A stretch of 64,000 nucleotides of DNA from JAHEJN01 sp963787285 (GCA_963787285.1 CAWBCM010000001.1:62001-126000); one strand, 5' to 3'; shown: positions 40,404 through 49,865, numbered from the stretch's first letter. Translations and numbers: made by a program. Notes: generated by a model not told the origin, from the sequence alone.

Positions 40404-42311
40404 CTAGGGCTCGATGAGACGCTGGGTCGTGAACACGGTGAGCGAGTCGAACAGTCTTCGCAACGCATCGATGTCGCCCGAGACCTCCACGGCGCCGTCC
40501 TCCATCTGAGCATCGAGGGTGGCGACCCGCGCGAGAACATCGGCCAGGGCGACCCTCGAACAGGTGAGGGCGGCATCGGCATCGGGTTCGTGCTGAAGCG
40601 GTCGCTGGTGTATCGCCGCGTGGTGGACACCGAGAACGTGGTGCTCGTCGAGATCGGTGAAGGTCACGTTGACCGTCAATGAAGTGGCGCCGTCGGGGTC
40701 GCCGAATGCCTCGGGATCGAAGCGCACTCCCATGGAGTCGAAGATCTGCTCGGCGGTCATGGCGTGCACGAAGAGGCGCCCGCTCGCGGCACCGTAGTCG
40801 GGCGTGCCATGGCGGAGCTCCTGGGCTCCCATCAGATAGGCGTTGCGCCACGTGGCCGACTCGGATCGGTAGCCGAGCTGTTCGAGGGCGTCGGCCTGGA
40901 GACGGCGGGCCGCGGCGTTGCCCGGATCGGCGAACACGACATGGTTGACCAGCTGCGCCACCCACCGGTAGTCGCCGTCGTCGAAGGCGTCGCGTGCCGC
41001 TGCTACCACGGCGTCGGCCCCGCCCATCAGCTCCACGTAGCGCGCACCGGCATCGACGGGCGGCAGCGGATCGAGATTGGCGGGATTGCCGTCGTACCAG
41101 CCGAGATAGCGGGTGTACACCGACTTCACGTTGTGCGAGACCGTTCCGTAGTAGCCCTGCACGTGGGAGTCGCGCCCGAAGCAGGTCGGCAAGCGAAGCG
41201 CCTCCGCGATCTCGATGGGTGTGTGACCGAGGTTGGCCAGACGCATGGTCTGGTCGTGCATCCAGCGGTACACGTCGCGTTGGAGGACGAGGAACTGCCT
41301 GACGTCGGCGGCGCCGAACCGAGGCCAGTGATGGCTGGCGAACATCGTTTCGGTGCGGTCGCCCCAGAGCTCGAGCGCCTCGGCGATGTACTTCGACCAG
41401 TACAGCGCATCCCGAGTCTGGGCTCCTCTGATCGGGTAGACGTTGTGGAGGGTGTGGGTGCAGTTCTCGGCCATGCACAGCAGGGCCTTCTCGGGAAAGA
41501 AGAAGTTCATCTCCGACGGCGCCTCGGCCTCGGGAGTGTTCTGGAACACGACCCGGATGCCGTCGACGGTGAGCTCGGCTCCGGTCTCGCGGACGGTCTC
41601 GGTCGGTGCGATGAGACCGACCGGCCCGAGCGGAATGGCACTGCCCAGACCGCAGTCGACCTGGCCGAGCGGGCCGTTGGCCAGCAGCGGCCCGAACTGG
41701 TACATCGCCCGGCGGGTCATGATCGGCCCGGCGATCACGTTCTCGCGCACCACCTCGTGGAGGAACCCGTCGGGGGCGATGACCCGCACCTCGCCGCGGG
41801 CAACCGCCTCGGGTGAGGTGACGCCGAGCACCCCCCCGAAGTGATCGACATGGCTGTGGGTGTAGATCACGGCCGTGACCGGCCGCTCACCGAGGACGTC
41901 GTTGGCCAGTTGGAGACAGGCCGCCGCGGTGGTGGACGTCGTCAGCGGATCGATGATCACCCAACCGGTACGGCCGGCAAGGAACGTGATGTTGGAGATG
42001 TCGTACCCTCGGGCCTGCCACACGCCCTCGGCCACCTCGAAGAGCCCGTGGTGGGCGTTGAGCGTGGCCTGGCGCCAGAGTCCCGGGTGCACGGTGTCGG
42101 GCGCGGGTTCTCCCCGGCGGAGGAAGTCGTGGCGGGCGATGTCCCACACCGCGTTGCCGGCCAGCTCGATGCGACCGGTGGGATGGCTTCCCACCCGGCC
42201 CCGGGTGGCGCGATCGGTGTCGGCGGGATCATCGAACGACAGGACGGCCGCGGCAGCGGCGTGAGCGGATCGGGTGGTCGCCGACGCGGGCTTCGGGTCG
42301 AGATCGGCCAT
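40404..42311 (-). CDS. alkylsulfatase-like MBL-fold hydrolase (SdsA1/BDS1 family)
   Basis: A 635-aa enzyme of the class III sulfatases, which release sulfate and alcohol from alkyl sulfates such as SDS. Domains: catalytic metallo-beta-lactamase fold (residues 95-340; ITFLAGRTGWVIIDPLTT, then the zinc-binding THSHVDHFGG, and later ENCTHTLHN and SHHWP), a dimerisation domain (residues 345-490) and a C-terminal SCP2-like lipid-binding domain (residues 500-635; LTVNVTFTDLDEHHVL). No signal peptide is visible, so it is probably cytosolic. It may act on natural alkyl sulfates of marine lipids. Confidence 0.9.
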   Translation of the reverse strand: MADLDPKPASATTRSAHAAAAAVLSFDDPADTDRATRGRVGSHPTGRIELAGNAVWDIARHDFLRRGEPAPDTVHPGLWRQATLNAHHGLFEVAEGVWQARGYDISNITFLAGRTGWVIIDPLTTSTTAAACLQLANDVLGERPVTAVIYTHSHVDHFGGVLGVTSPEAVARGEVRVIAPDGFLHEVVRENVIAGPIMTRRAMYQFGPLLANGPLGQVDCGLGSAIPLGPVGLIAPTETVRETGAELTVDGIRVVFQNTPEAEAPSEMNFFFPEKALLCMAENCTHTLHNVYPIRGAQTRDALYWSKYIAEALELWGDRTETMFASHHWPRFGAADVRQFLVLQRDVYRWMHDQTMRLANLGHTPIEIAEALRLPTCFGRDSHVQGYYGTVSHNVKSVYTRYLGWYDGNPANLDPLPPVDAGARYVELMGGADAVVAAARDAFDDGDYRWVAQLVNHVVFADPGNAAARRLQADALEQLGYRSESATWRNAYLMGAQELRHGTPDYGAASGRLFVHAMTAEQIFDSMGVRFDPEAFGDPDGATSLTVNVTFTDLDEHHVLGVHHAAIHQRPLQHEPDADAALTCSRVALADVLARVATLDAQMEDGAVEVSGDIDALRRLFDSLTVFTTQRLIEP

Positions 42312-42354
42312 GCCCGCATGCTGACACGAAACCCCGCCGAGGGTGCGGTGGTGG

Positions 42355-43786
42355 CTAGGGGATCATCTCGACGCGCAGCGTGTTGGTGGCGCGCGCCACC
42401 GTCGACTGACCCGACGTGATCACGACCAGATCACCCGAGGCGATGCCGTGGTGACCACGTACCGCCGTGAGGGCATGGTCGATCTGGTCTCGCGACGACG
42501 AAGAGTCCGATCCGAGCACGGCACTGACCCCCCAGCTCAGCGCCAGCTGCCGGACGGTCCGCTCGATCGGACTGAAGGCGATGATCGGCACATCGGGTCG
42601 AAAGCGCGAAACCGACCGGGCCGTCAGACCGGTACGGGACAGGCACAGGATGGCCTTGGCCCCCACCTGCTCGGACACGTAGACCGACGAGCGAGAGATC
42701 GAATCGGTGGTGAGCGCCGACACGGCGCCGTGGCCGGCCGCGGCCGTCCACTCGATGATGGTCTCGAGCCACAGCTCGTGATCGAACTCCCGCTCGGCCC
42801 GCTCGGTGATGTGGGCCATCGTGGCCACGGCGTTCACCGGGTCGACCCCGACGGCGCTCTCGCCCGAGAGCATCACCGCCGAGGTGCCGTCGAACACCGC
42901 GTTGGCGACGTCGCTGACCTCGGCACGCGTCGGTGTGGGCGCGGTGACCATCGACTCGAGCATCTGCGTGGCGGTGATGGCGGGACGGCCTCGGGCGACG
43001 CAGGCTCGGATGATGCGCTTCTGGAGGTGCGGTAGCTCGGCGATGGGGAAGTCGAGGCCGAGATCGCCACGGGCGACCATGACGGCGTCGGACGCGTCGA
43101 TGATCTCGTCGAGGTTGGTCACCGAGGCGACGGTTTCGATCTTGGCGACCAGTAGTGGTCCCTCGGGCTGGAGTGGCGTTCCGACGGCCCGCATGTCGTC
43201 GGCGTGCTTCACGAACGACACGGCGATCATGTCGACGCCGGCCGCGACGAACGCGTCGATGTAGAGGTGATCCTCGGGCGTCGGGGTGCCGATGCGCAAT
43301 CGATCGCTCGGGATCTGGAACCCGGGGCGGCCCTGGACGAGGCCGCTGCTCAGGGTTCGGACCAGCACCTCGTCGGCCGTCTTCTCCACCACTTCGAGGG
43401 TGACCTTGCCGTCACCGATCGCGAGATGGTCGCCGACTTGCACGTCCTCGACCACCGTGAGGTAGTCGATGGCGATCTGGTCGCCGTCGCTCTTCTCGGT
43501 GCCGACGACCACCGACACCGTCTGGTTGTCGTCGAGGAAGACGCCGCCCTCGGGGAACGGCGCGGCACCGTACCTTCGGGCCGGCGAGGTCGATCAGGAT
43601 CGCCACGTTGCGGCCCACCTTGTCGGCCGCGGCGCGGATGCGGTGGAACGTCTCGAGGTGTTCTTCGAGGCTGCCGTGGGCGCTGCCGATGCGGGCAACG
43701 TCGATTCCCGCCTCGATCAGCTGCTCGAGGACTTCGGGCTCGCGGGAGGCCGGGCCGATGGTGGCGACGATCTTCGTGCGGCGCAT
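42355..43786 (-). CDS. pyk: pyruvate kinase, frameshifted
   Basis: Converts phosphoenolpyruvate and ADP to pyruvate and ATP. The N-terminal part (ATG 43786, GGAG site) reads MRRTKIVATIGPASREP to IDLAGPKVR; the frame then shifts near 43565-43575 and the protein goes on as APFPEGGVFLDDNQTVSVVV to the C-terminus, including the catalytic MVARGDLGLDFP and ITATQMLESM. The span of 1432 bases is 3n+1, so one extra base explains the break. The usual NFSHG is replaced by IGSAHG, and GPK stands where potassium-dependent enzymes have GPE, suggesting a potassium-independent form. Probably intact in the organism. Confidence 0.85.
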
Positions 43787-43921
43787 GAAAGCTCCAGGAA
43801 TGGACAAACGAGCGGTGGTGAGCCCGGAGAACCACGCTGTTCCTGGACGGGCGTACGCCTGTCGTTTGTAGCCGACTCGCCCGCTGCTCGCGCCGAGAAT
43901 CCGGGAAACTTCTCGCCCTGT

Positions 43922-45079
43922 TCACCGACCCCGACTGGGTTCGGGTCCCACGTAGCGAGCGCTGGGCCGCATGATCTTGTTGTCGGCGGCCTGCTCGAGC
44001 AGGTGTGCCGACCAGCCGATGATTCGACTCACGGTGAAGGTGGGGGTGAACATCTCGGCGGGAACTCCGGCCAGATGCAACACGATGGACGCGTAGTACT
44101 CCACGTTGGTGACGATCGTCGCGTGCGGCTTGTGGGAGCGTAGTACCGACAGGATGCGCGGCTCGATGGCCACTGCGCGGTCGACCAGGTCGCCGCCGAG
44201 GCTGAGGGCGACCCCACGCAACAGGGTCGATCGGGGATCATCGGCGCGGTACACCGCGTGCCCGAAGCCCATGATCTTGCCCCCGTCGGCCAGGCGTTCG
44301 GTGACCCATTCCTCGGTGTTGGCCGGATCGCCGATGGCATCGACCATGTCGAGGGCGCGGCGGGGGGCGCCCCCGTGGAGCGGACCCGACAAGGCGGCGA
44401 CCCCGGCCGTCAGTGCCCCGGGCACGTCGGCGCCGGTGCTGGCGACGGCCCGGGTGGCGAAGGTCGACGCGTTGAAGCCGTGGTCGATGGTGGCGGCGAG
44501 GTAGACCTCGATCGCCCTGGCCTGGGCGTCGGCGGGAACCGCGCCGGTGATCATGCGCAGCCAGTCCGCGGCGTGCGATCGGGTCGGGTCGGCGGCGAGC
44601 GGCTCGAGTCCGTTCCGACACCGGTACCAGGCGGCGAGCAACGACGGTGCGACCGCAGCCAGGGTGAGCACCTGGTCGCGTCGCTCGGCCGGATCGAGAT
44701 CGAGGCTCGGGGCCGCATCGGTGAACACCAGAGGCAGGAGGGACTCGAGAGCGGCGTGGGGAGTGGTGGCCCGACCGGCGACCGCCTCGACGAGCGAGAA
44801 GAGGTCGCGGTCGAGCACTCGTCGGCGGCCGATCTCGTCGGCGAAGGCCGCCTCGGTTTCGGCATCGGGCAGCCGGCCATCGAGCAGGAGCGACCAGATC
44901 GCCTCCAGCGACCGAGTGCGGGCCAGCACCGTGGCGTCGTACTGGCGATAGTGGTAGTAGCCCTCGTCGCCGCGGACCTCGCCGATCATCGTGTCGGCCA
45001 CGATCAGGCCCTTCAGACCGGGAGGCGCCACCGGCGGCGTGCTCGGCGGGGCGACAGCGGTTGGAAGGGAAGGGTTCAT
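43922..45079 (-). CDS. citrate synthase
   Basis: A 385-aa enzyme condensing acetyl-CoA (or propionyl-CoA) with oxaloacetate. The catalytic His residues lie in LSGPLHGGAPRRALDMV and MGFGHAVYRADDPR, and FTVSRIIGWSAHLLEQ is the C-terminal signature. At the position of the catalytic Asp (NVDF in many enzymes) it has TNVEYYAS with Glu, as in several actinobacterial homologues. It cannot be told apart from 2-methylcitrate synthase by sequence alone. It is divergent from the HTH-citrate synthase fusion, with operator-like palindromes between. Confidence 0.9.
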   Translation of the reverse strand: MNPSLPTAVAPPSTPPVAPPGLKGLIVADTMIGEVRGDEGYYHYRQYDATVLARTRSLEAIWSLLLDGRLPDAETEAAFADEIGRRRVLDRDLFSLVEAVAGRATTPHAALESLLPLVFTDAAPSLDLDPAERRDQVLTLAAVAPSLLAAWYRCRNGLEPLAADPTRSHAADWLRMITGAVPADAQARAIEVYLAATIDHGFNASTFATRAVASTGADVPGALTAGVAALSGPLHGGAPRRALDMVDAIGDPANTEEWVTERLADGGKIMGFGHAVYRADDPRSTLLRGVALSLGGDLVDRAVAIEPRILSVLRSHKPHATIVTNVEYYASIVLHLAGVPAEMFTPTFTVSRIIGWSAHLLEQAADNKIMRPSARYVGPEPSRGR

Positions 45080-45109
45080 GGACTAAGCATGACGGGAGAG
45101 CTCTACATT

Positions 45110-45138
45110 GATCAACGTTGATCCACTCAACGTTGATC
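45110..45138. promoter_or_regulatory. twin palindromic operator-like sites
   Basis: The perfect palindrome GATCAACGTTGATC (45110-45123) and a second site with core TCAACGTTGA (45127-45136) are 15 bp apart, so TCAACGTTGATC is directly repeated at 45112-45123 and 45127-45138. They lie in the 104-bp gap between divergent citrate synthase genes, one of which encodes a helix-turn-helix domain. A shared operator for that protein is the simplest reading. Confidence 0.65.
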
Positions 45139-45183
45139 AGGTCAAGTCCCCACCGCTCGTGCCCGATCCTCTCGACTGATGCC

Positions 45184-46347
45184 ATGACCGACTGGCTCAC
45201 CACCGACGAAGCCGCCGCCCGCCTCGGGGTCAAGCGCGAGACCCTGTACGCCTACGTGAGCCGTGGCTTGATCCACCGGGAGATGGACATCGACGGCCGA
45301 TCGAGCCGGTTCGATCCCGTCGAGATCGACCGCCTCCGCGATCGAGCCCGCCGCACCGCCTCCGGTGAATTGTCGACGGTCATCTCTTCGAGCATCAGCC
45401 GACTCCGGCCTTCGGGCCACGAGTATCGGGGGGTCGCGGCCGTCGATCTGGTCAGGATGGGCACCACCTTCGAGACGGTGGCCGACCGGTTGTGGAACGA
45501 CACCGGCGCGTGGCCGTCGCCGTCGGCGCCGTCGATCGCGCCGGAGCCGGGCGACATCGGCCCGCTCGATCGCTTGCGTATAGCGGTGGCCCGGGCGTCG
45601 GCCGCCGACGCCCTTCGCTACGATCTCGCGCCGCCGGCGATGGCCTCGGTCGGTCGCCGGCTCATCGGGGCGATGGTCGACGCCTTGCCCCGGGCCATTC
45701 TCGACGACGACGAGCCGACCTCGATTGCCGAGCGGCTCTGGCCCCGCGTCAGCACCCTCGAACCCACACCCGATCGGGTGGCCGTGCTCCAGGCCGCCCT
45801 GGTTCTCCTGGCCGATCACGGTCTGGCCGCCTCGACCTTTGCCGTACGCATCGCTGCATCGGTGCGCGCCGATCCGTACTCGTGTGTGATCGCCGGTCTC
45901 GGGGCCCTGGGCGGCCAGGTCCACGGAGCGGCGAGTGCTTCGGTGCACCGGCTCATCGCCCGTGCTGCCGAGCTCGAGTCGGCCGCGGACGCGGTGGGCG
46001 AGTGCTTCACCGCCGGACGTTCAGTGCCGGGTTGCGGGCACAAGGTCTATACCGACGTCGACCCCCGCCAGCAGCTGCTCGACGAGTTGATCGGCATCGC
46101 CTGGCCCGATGATCCGCGGTTGGGCCTCGCGGTCGCGGTTCGTGAGGCAGCCACACGACGAGCCGATCGCCTGGCCAACGTCGACATGGCCATGGGCACC
46201 TTCACGTGGCTCGCAGGGACCGGCCCCGATGTCGGGGAGTCGATCTTTGCCATTGCCCGCACGGCCGGCTGGCTGGCCCATGCGATCGAGGAGTTCCGCG
46301 AGCCCCCGCTGCGGTTCCGGGCCGAGGCCCGTCACCTGTCGAACTGA
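45184..46347 (+). CDS. helix-turn-helix/citrate synthase fusion protein
   Basis: A 387-aa protein. Residues 1-60 form a MerR/excisionase-like DNA-binding domain (WLTTDEAAARLGVKRETLYA, then YVSRGLI). Residues 75-387 form a citrate synthase fold with both catalytic His (GGQVHGAASASVHRL and GCGHKVYTDVDPR), the Asp in ANVDMAMGTF and the end motif IARTAGWLAHAIEE. All active-site residues appear present, so it could be an enzyme, a metabolite-sensing regulator or both. It is divergent from a stand-alone citrate synthase with twin palindromes between, which suggests that it controls that gene. Confidence 0.85.
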   Translation: MTDWLTTDEAAARLGVKRETLYAYVSRGLIHREMDIDGRSSRFDPVEIDRLRDRARRTASGELSTVISSSISRLRPSGHEYRGVAAVDLVRMGTTFETVADRLWNDTGAWPSPSAPSIAPEPGDIGPLDRLRIAVARASAADALRYDLAPPAMASVGRRLIGAMVDALPRAILDDDEPTSIAERLWPRVSTLEPTPDRVAVLQAALVLLADHGLAASTFAVRIAASVRADPYSCVIAGLGALGGQVHGAASASVHRLIARAAELESAADAVGECFTAGRSVPGCGHKVYTDVDPRQQLLDELIGIAWPDDPRLGLAVAVREAATRRADRLANVDMAMGTFTWLAGTGPDVGESIFAIARTAGWLAHAIEEFREPPLRFRAEARHLSN

Positions 46348-46378
46348 CGCACCGTCGGGCCCCGGTTACCGTCGCGTG

Positions 46379-47215
46379 ATGACCAATCGACTCGACGGAC
46401 GTGTGGCGGTGATCACCGGTGGGGGCAACGGCATCGGACGGGCCTGTGCGCTCAAGTTCGCGGCCGAGGGCGCCGCCGTGGCGCTGGGCGACATCCAGGC
46501 CGACGCCGCCGAGGCGGTGGCCACCGAGGTCGAGGCCATGGGCGGCCGGGCGGTCGGGCTGCGGGTCGAGGCCAGCACCCGGGCCGACAACGAGGCGCTG
46601 GTGGCCGCAGCCCTCGATCTCGGCGGGGGCCGGATCGACGCGCTCGTGACTGCGGCCGGCATCAGTCATGCCAACTACTGGTCCGGCGACGTCGAGGCCG
46701 ACGTCAAGGTGCTCGCCGGCGCGCTCGACTACCTCGAACGCCCGGGCTGGGACTTCGTCGACACCGACATCGACCAGGTGCGCCGGGTGATCGACGTGAA
46801 CCTCATCGGGACGATGCACGCCATGCAGGCGGTCGCTCCGGTCATGCTCCACGCCGGCGCCGGGTCGATCATCACCATCGCCTCGGTCGCAGCCAAGCAC
46901 CCCGACGCCGGACCACTGGGCTACACCGTGAGCAAGGCGGCGGTCTGGATGCTCACCAAGAAGGCGGCTCGAATGCTCGGGCCGGCGGGCGTGCGGGTGA
47001 ATGCCATCGGTCCGGGCTTCATCGACACCAGCATGACCAAGATCACCGACTTCTTCCCCGACGAACAACGGGCCCAGTTCATGGAGGCCATTCCGCTGCG
47101 ACGCAAGGGTGAGGCCGCCGAGGTCGCCGACTGTGCCGTGTTCCTCGCCGGCGACGAGTCGAGCTACTTCACCGGTGCGATACTGCATCCCGATGGTGGC
47201 TTCTTCACGGACTAG
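46379..47215 (+). CDS. short-chain dehydrogenase/reductase
   Basis: A 278-aa NAD(P)-dependent oxidoreductase. The nucleotide-binding TGGGNGIG is at residues 14-21, and GDIQ after strand 2 suggests NAD preference. The active site Ser (IASVAAKHPD), Tyr and Lys (YTVSK) are complete, and NAIGPGFIDTSM follows the family pattern. An inserted segment around residues 100-130 (NYWSGDVEADVKVLAGALDY) is longer than in most members. The substrate is unknown. The ATG at 46379 starts 31 bp after the HTH-citrate synthase stop. Confidence 0.9.
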   Translation: MTNRLDGRVAVITGGGNGIGRACALKFAAEGAAVALGDIQADAAEAVATEVEAMGGRAVGLRVEASTRADNEALVAAALDLGGGRIDALVTAAGISHANYWSGDVEADVKVLAGALDYLERPGWDFVDTDIDQVRRVIDVNLIGTMHAMQAVAPVMLHAGAGSIITIASVAAKHPDAGPLGYTVSKAAVWMLTKKAARMLGPAGVRVNAIGPGFIDTSMTKITDFFPDEQRAQFMEAIPLRRKGEAAEVADCAVFLAGDESSYFTGAILHPDGGFFTD

Positions 47216-47757
47216 GCGGTGTCGTCCAGGCGGGCGAGAAGCTGATCGCGGATCGACGTGCCCGGCTCGCGGGCCTTGTCGCCGGTGACGCGCCACCCGT
47301 GTCGTGAGGAGTACAGCAGCGGCGGTTCGCCCAGTCGACCTTCGCGGGCGGCAACCACGGTGGCGAGGAAGAGGTCGTGGTCGAAGCGCTCGATGCGGTC
47401 GAACACGTCGCAGGTGAGCCAGGCGATCGAGCCGGGCACACACGGCAGACCGTGGTCGTCGAGCTCGATCATCTCGTCGGCGATGTATTCGAAGCGGCGA
47501 CCCGGATACGAGAAGTACTGGCCTTCGGCGATCTGGTCGGCGGCCAGTATCGACACCGAGAACCGACCCGACTCGACGATGAGCGGGTGGGTGTCGTGCT
47601 TGGGACTCACGCTGGCCATGACGATGGGATCCTCGAAGCTCACCTGGGTGAGCCAGTGGGAGGTGTAGGCGCGCGCCACGCCGTCGTGGGCCGCCCCCAC
47701 CACCTGGACGCCTTTGATCATCTGCCCCAATGATCGCTTGAGGTCGCGGTCGATCAT
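47212..47757 (-). CDS. flavin reductase-like domain protein
   Basis: A 181-aa FMN-binding protein of the flavin reductase/HpaC fold. MIKGVQVVGAAHDGVARAYT, SWLTQVSFEDP-like SHWLTQVSFEDPIVMASVSP, and RFSVSILAADQ form the flavin pocket. Such proteins supply reduced flavin to monooxygenases or act on their own substrates. It lies 3 bp downstream of the methyltransferase gene on the same strand and converges on the SDR gene with a 4-bp stop overlap. Confidence 0.85.
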   Translation of the reverse strand: MIDRDLKRSLGQMIKGVQVVGAAHDGVARAYTSHWLTQVSFEDPIVMASVSPKHDTHPLIVESGRFSVSILAADQIAEGQYFSYPGRRFEYIADEMIELDDHGLPCVPGSIAWLTCDVFDRIERFDHDLFLATVVAAREGRLGEPPLLYSSRHGWRVTGDKAREPGTSIRDQLLARLDDTA

Positions 47758-47760
47758 GGG

Positions 47761-48528
47761 TCAGCGCACCGTGGCGACGACGAACACCCGCCGAAACGGC
47801 AGCAGTGTGGTGCCGTCGGGCTCGGGCGGATACGCCGCGAGGATCCGAGCGGCGTAGTCGGAGAAGAACGTTTCGGCGGCGTCGTCGTCGAGGGCCGAGA
47901 GGTAGGGGCGAAGCGCGGCGCCCTTGGTCCATTGGGCTACGGGGTTGTCGCCGGTGAGCACCTGCACGTAGGTGGTCGCCCACACGTCGACGCCGGCGCA
48001 GCGAGGCGCGAGCAATCGGGTGTAGTCGGAGGGCTCGAGAACGGGCCAGGGCCGGATGAGCGGAGCGAGCATGTCGGCCCACGGCCCACTGCGAGCGGCG
48101 TCGATGGCGGCCTGGTGGGTCGGCTCGGAGAAGTTGTCGGGCACCTGCATGGCGAAGGTCCCACCGGTGGCGACGTGTGCGAGGAGCCGTGGCAGGAGCG
48201 TTGCGTGGTCGTCGAGCCAATGGATGGCCGCGTTGGAGTACACCACGTCGAAGGGAGCGTCGGGCGCCCACTGGTCGATGCTGCTCTGCACCCATGTGCC
48301 ATCGGGATGGTCGTGCTCGGCGACGGCCAACATGGCCGACGAGTTGTCGATGCCCACGACGTGGGCATCGGGCCACCGGTCGGTGAGCAGCGCCGTGGTG
48401 TTGCCGGTGCCGCACCCGAGGTCGACCACCCGAGCGGGGTTGTCGCGGCTGATGCGTTGGAGCAACTCGACCGCGGGCCGCAGGCGCTGGCTCTCGAAAC
48501 GGAGGTACTGCGGGGGATCCCAGGCCAT
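47761..48528 (-). CDS. tam: trans-aconitate 2-methyltransferase-like methyltransferase
   Basis: A 255-aa SAM-dependent methyltransferase. The start MAWDPPQYLRFESQRLRPAV and the SAM motif VVDLGCGTGNTTALLTDRWP match Tam, which methylates trans-aconitate, an inhibitor of aconitase that forms spontaneously from the citrate-cycle intermediate. IHWLDDHATLLPRLLAHV and MQVPDNFSEPTHQ also fit. The nearby citrate synthase genes make a link to citrate-cycle maintenance plausible. The ATG at 48528 begins the conserved sequence. Confidence 0.88.
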   Translation of the reverse strand: MAWDPPQYLRFESQRLRPAVELLQRISRDNPARVVDLGCGTGNTTALLTDRWPDAHVVGIDNSSAMLAVAEHDHPDGTWVQSSIDQWAPDAPFDVVYSNAAIHWLDDHATLLPRLLAHVATGGTFAMQVPDNFSEPTHQAAIDAARSGPWADMLAPLIRPWPVLEPSDYTRLLAPRCAGVDVWATTYVQVLTGDNPVAQWTKGAALRPYLSALDDDAAETFFSDYAARILAAYPPEPDGTTLLPFRRVFVVATVR

Positions 48529-48579
48529 GACCGCAGGGTAGGGCGACTCGCCCCACCTTGCGGCCTGGCTCCGGGCCCG

Positions 48580-48711
48580 CGCGCAGGCCGGCGGCGGGAA
48601 CCGAGGCCGGGCCGACCAGCACCGAACCCCCGAGCGCCACGATCTGCTCGCAGGTGGCGTCGAGACCTCCAACTCCTCGACGAGCGCGTACAGCCGATCG
48701 GTTCGGTTCAT
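48580..48711 (-). pseudogene. scar of two gene fragments (YafY-type HTH start and VOC-domain end)
   Basis: In the 275-bp gap before the LLM gene, the minus strand reads MNRTDRLYALVEEL (from the ATG at 48711), the typical start of YafY/WYL-type regulators. It then gives, in a different frame, LDATCEQIVALGGSVLVGPA, like the end of a VOC/glyoxalase domain. Neither continues. This looks like the remnant of a deletion that joined two former genes. It is short, so similarity could be chance. Confidence 0.4.
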
Positions 48712-48803
48712 GGCCGAAGCTCTGCACTCGCGGTCGGTTGGCGGGCGCAGGAGGCGGTGGGCCAAGCTGAGCACCAGACGATCGCAGATCGAGAGGACGG
48801 GCC

Positions 48804-49829
48804 ATGCGCTTGGGATTGAGCACGGGTTACTGGGGGGCAGGGCCACCCGCCGGCGTGCCCGAGCTGGCCGCCGAAGCCGAGAAGCTGGGCTATGAGTCGC
48901 TCTGGACCGCCGAGGCCTACGGGTCCGACGCCTTGACCCCATTGGCCTGGTGGGGATCACGGACCACCACGATGAAGCTCGGTACCTCGATCGTGCAGAT
49001 GTCGGCGCGAACACCCGCAGCCACGGCGATGGCGGCGATGACGCTCGACCATCTGAGCGGTGGGCGGTTCATCCTCGGTCTGGGCGCCTCCGGGCCCCAG
49101 GTCGTCGAAGGCTGGTACGGCCAGCCGTACCCCAAGCCACTGGCCCGCACCCGCGAGTACGTCGAGATCATCCGACGCATCGTGGCGCGCGAGGAACGGC
49201 TCGAGTTCGCCGGCCAGCAGTATCACCTGCCCCTGGCGGGTGGCACCGGTCTGGGCAAGCCGCTCAAGTCGACCATTCACCCGTTCCGGGTCGATCTCCC
49301 GATCTATCTCGGCGCCGAGGGTCCGAAGAACATCGCCTTGGCCGCCGAGATCTGCGACGGATGGCTGCCATTCCTGTACTCGCCCAAGCATGACGACTTC
49401 TATCGCGGCGCCCTGCAGGAGGGGTTCGATCGTGACACCAGCCGGCGCAACTGGGACGACTTCGAGATCGCCTGCATGGGCCTGGTGATCCCCGGCGACG
49501 ATGTCGAGGCGTGCGCCGACTTCATCCGGCCGCTCATCTCCCTCTACGTGGGCGGCATGGGCGCCAAGGAGGCGAACTTCCACAATCAGGTGTTCGTGCG
49601 CATGGGATACGAGGCCGAGTGCAACCGCATCCAGGCGCTGTACCTGGAGGGCGACAAGGTCGCGGCGACGGCTGCCGTATCGCTGGCGATGTGCGAGGAG
49701 GTAGCGCTGTTGGGCTCGTGGGACAAGATCCGCGACGAGCTCCAGCTGTGGGAGGACTCGGTGGTCACCACCTTGCTCGTGAACGGCGACCTCGATCTCG
49801 TGCGCCGCATGGCCGAGCTGTGCCTCTGA
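48804..49829 (+). CDS. LLM class F420-dependent oxidoreductase
   Basis: A 341-aa luciferase-like TIM-barrel enzyme, most similar in pattern to F420-dependent reductases of actinomycetes. Motifs: YWGAGPPAGVPELAAEAEKL and GYESLWTAEAYGSDALTPLA at the N-terminus, LDHLSGGRFILGLGASGPQV as the cofactor phosphate site, and PIYLGAEGPKNIALAAEICD. The substrate is unknown; relatives reduce or oxidise lipids and xenobiotics. It is monocistronic and converges on the PLP-lyase gene. Confidence 0.88.
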   Translation: MRLGLSTGYWGAGPPAGVPELAAEAEKLGYESLWTAEAYGSDALTPLAWWGSRTTTMKLGTSIVQMSARTPAATAMAAMTLDHLSGGRFILGLGASGPQVVEGWYGQPYPKPLARTREYVEIIRRIVAREERLEFAGQQYHLPLAGGTGLGKPLKSTIHPFRVDLPIYLGAEGPKNIALAAEICDGWLPFLYSPKHDDFYRGALQEGFDRDTSRRNWDDFEIACMGLVIPGDDVEACADFIRPLISLYVGGMGAKEANFHNQVFVRMGYEAECNRIQALYLEGDKVAATAAVSLAMCEEVALLGSWDKIRDELQLWEDSVVTTLLVNGDLDLVRRMAELCL

Positions 49830-49865
49830 CCCGGTGATCGACGAGCGGGTGCCCTCCGCGAGGGG

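Noticed and set aside
43560..43580. Programmed ribosomal frameshift in pyruvate kinase (and the other three split genes)
   Set aside because: No slippery heptamer or stimulatory structure is evident, and four unrelated genes share the same type of break.
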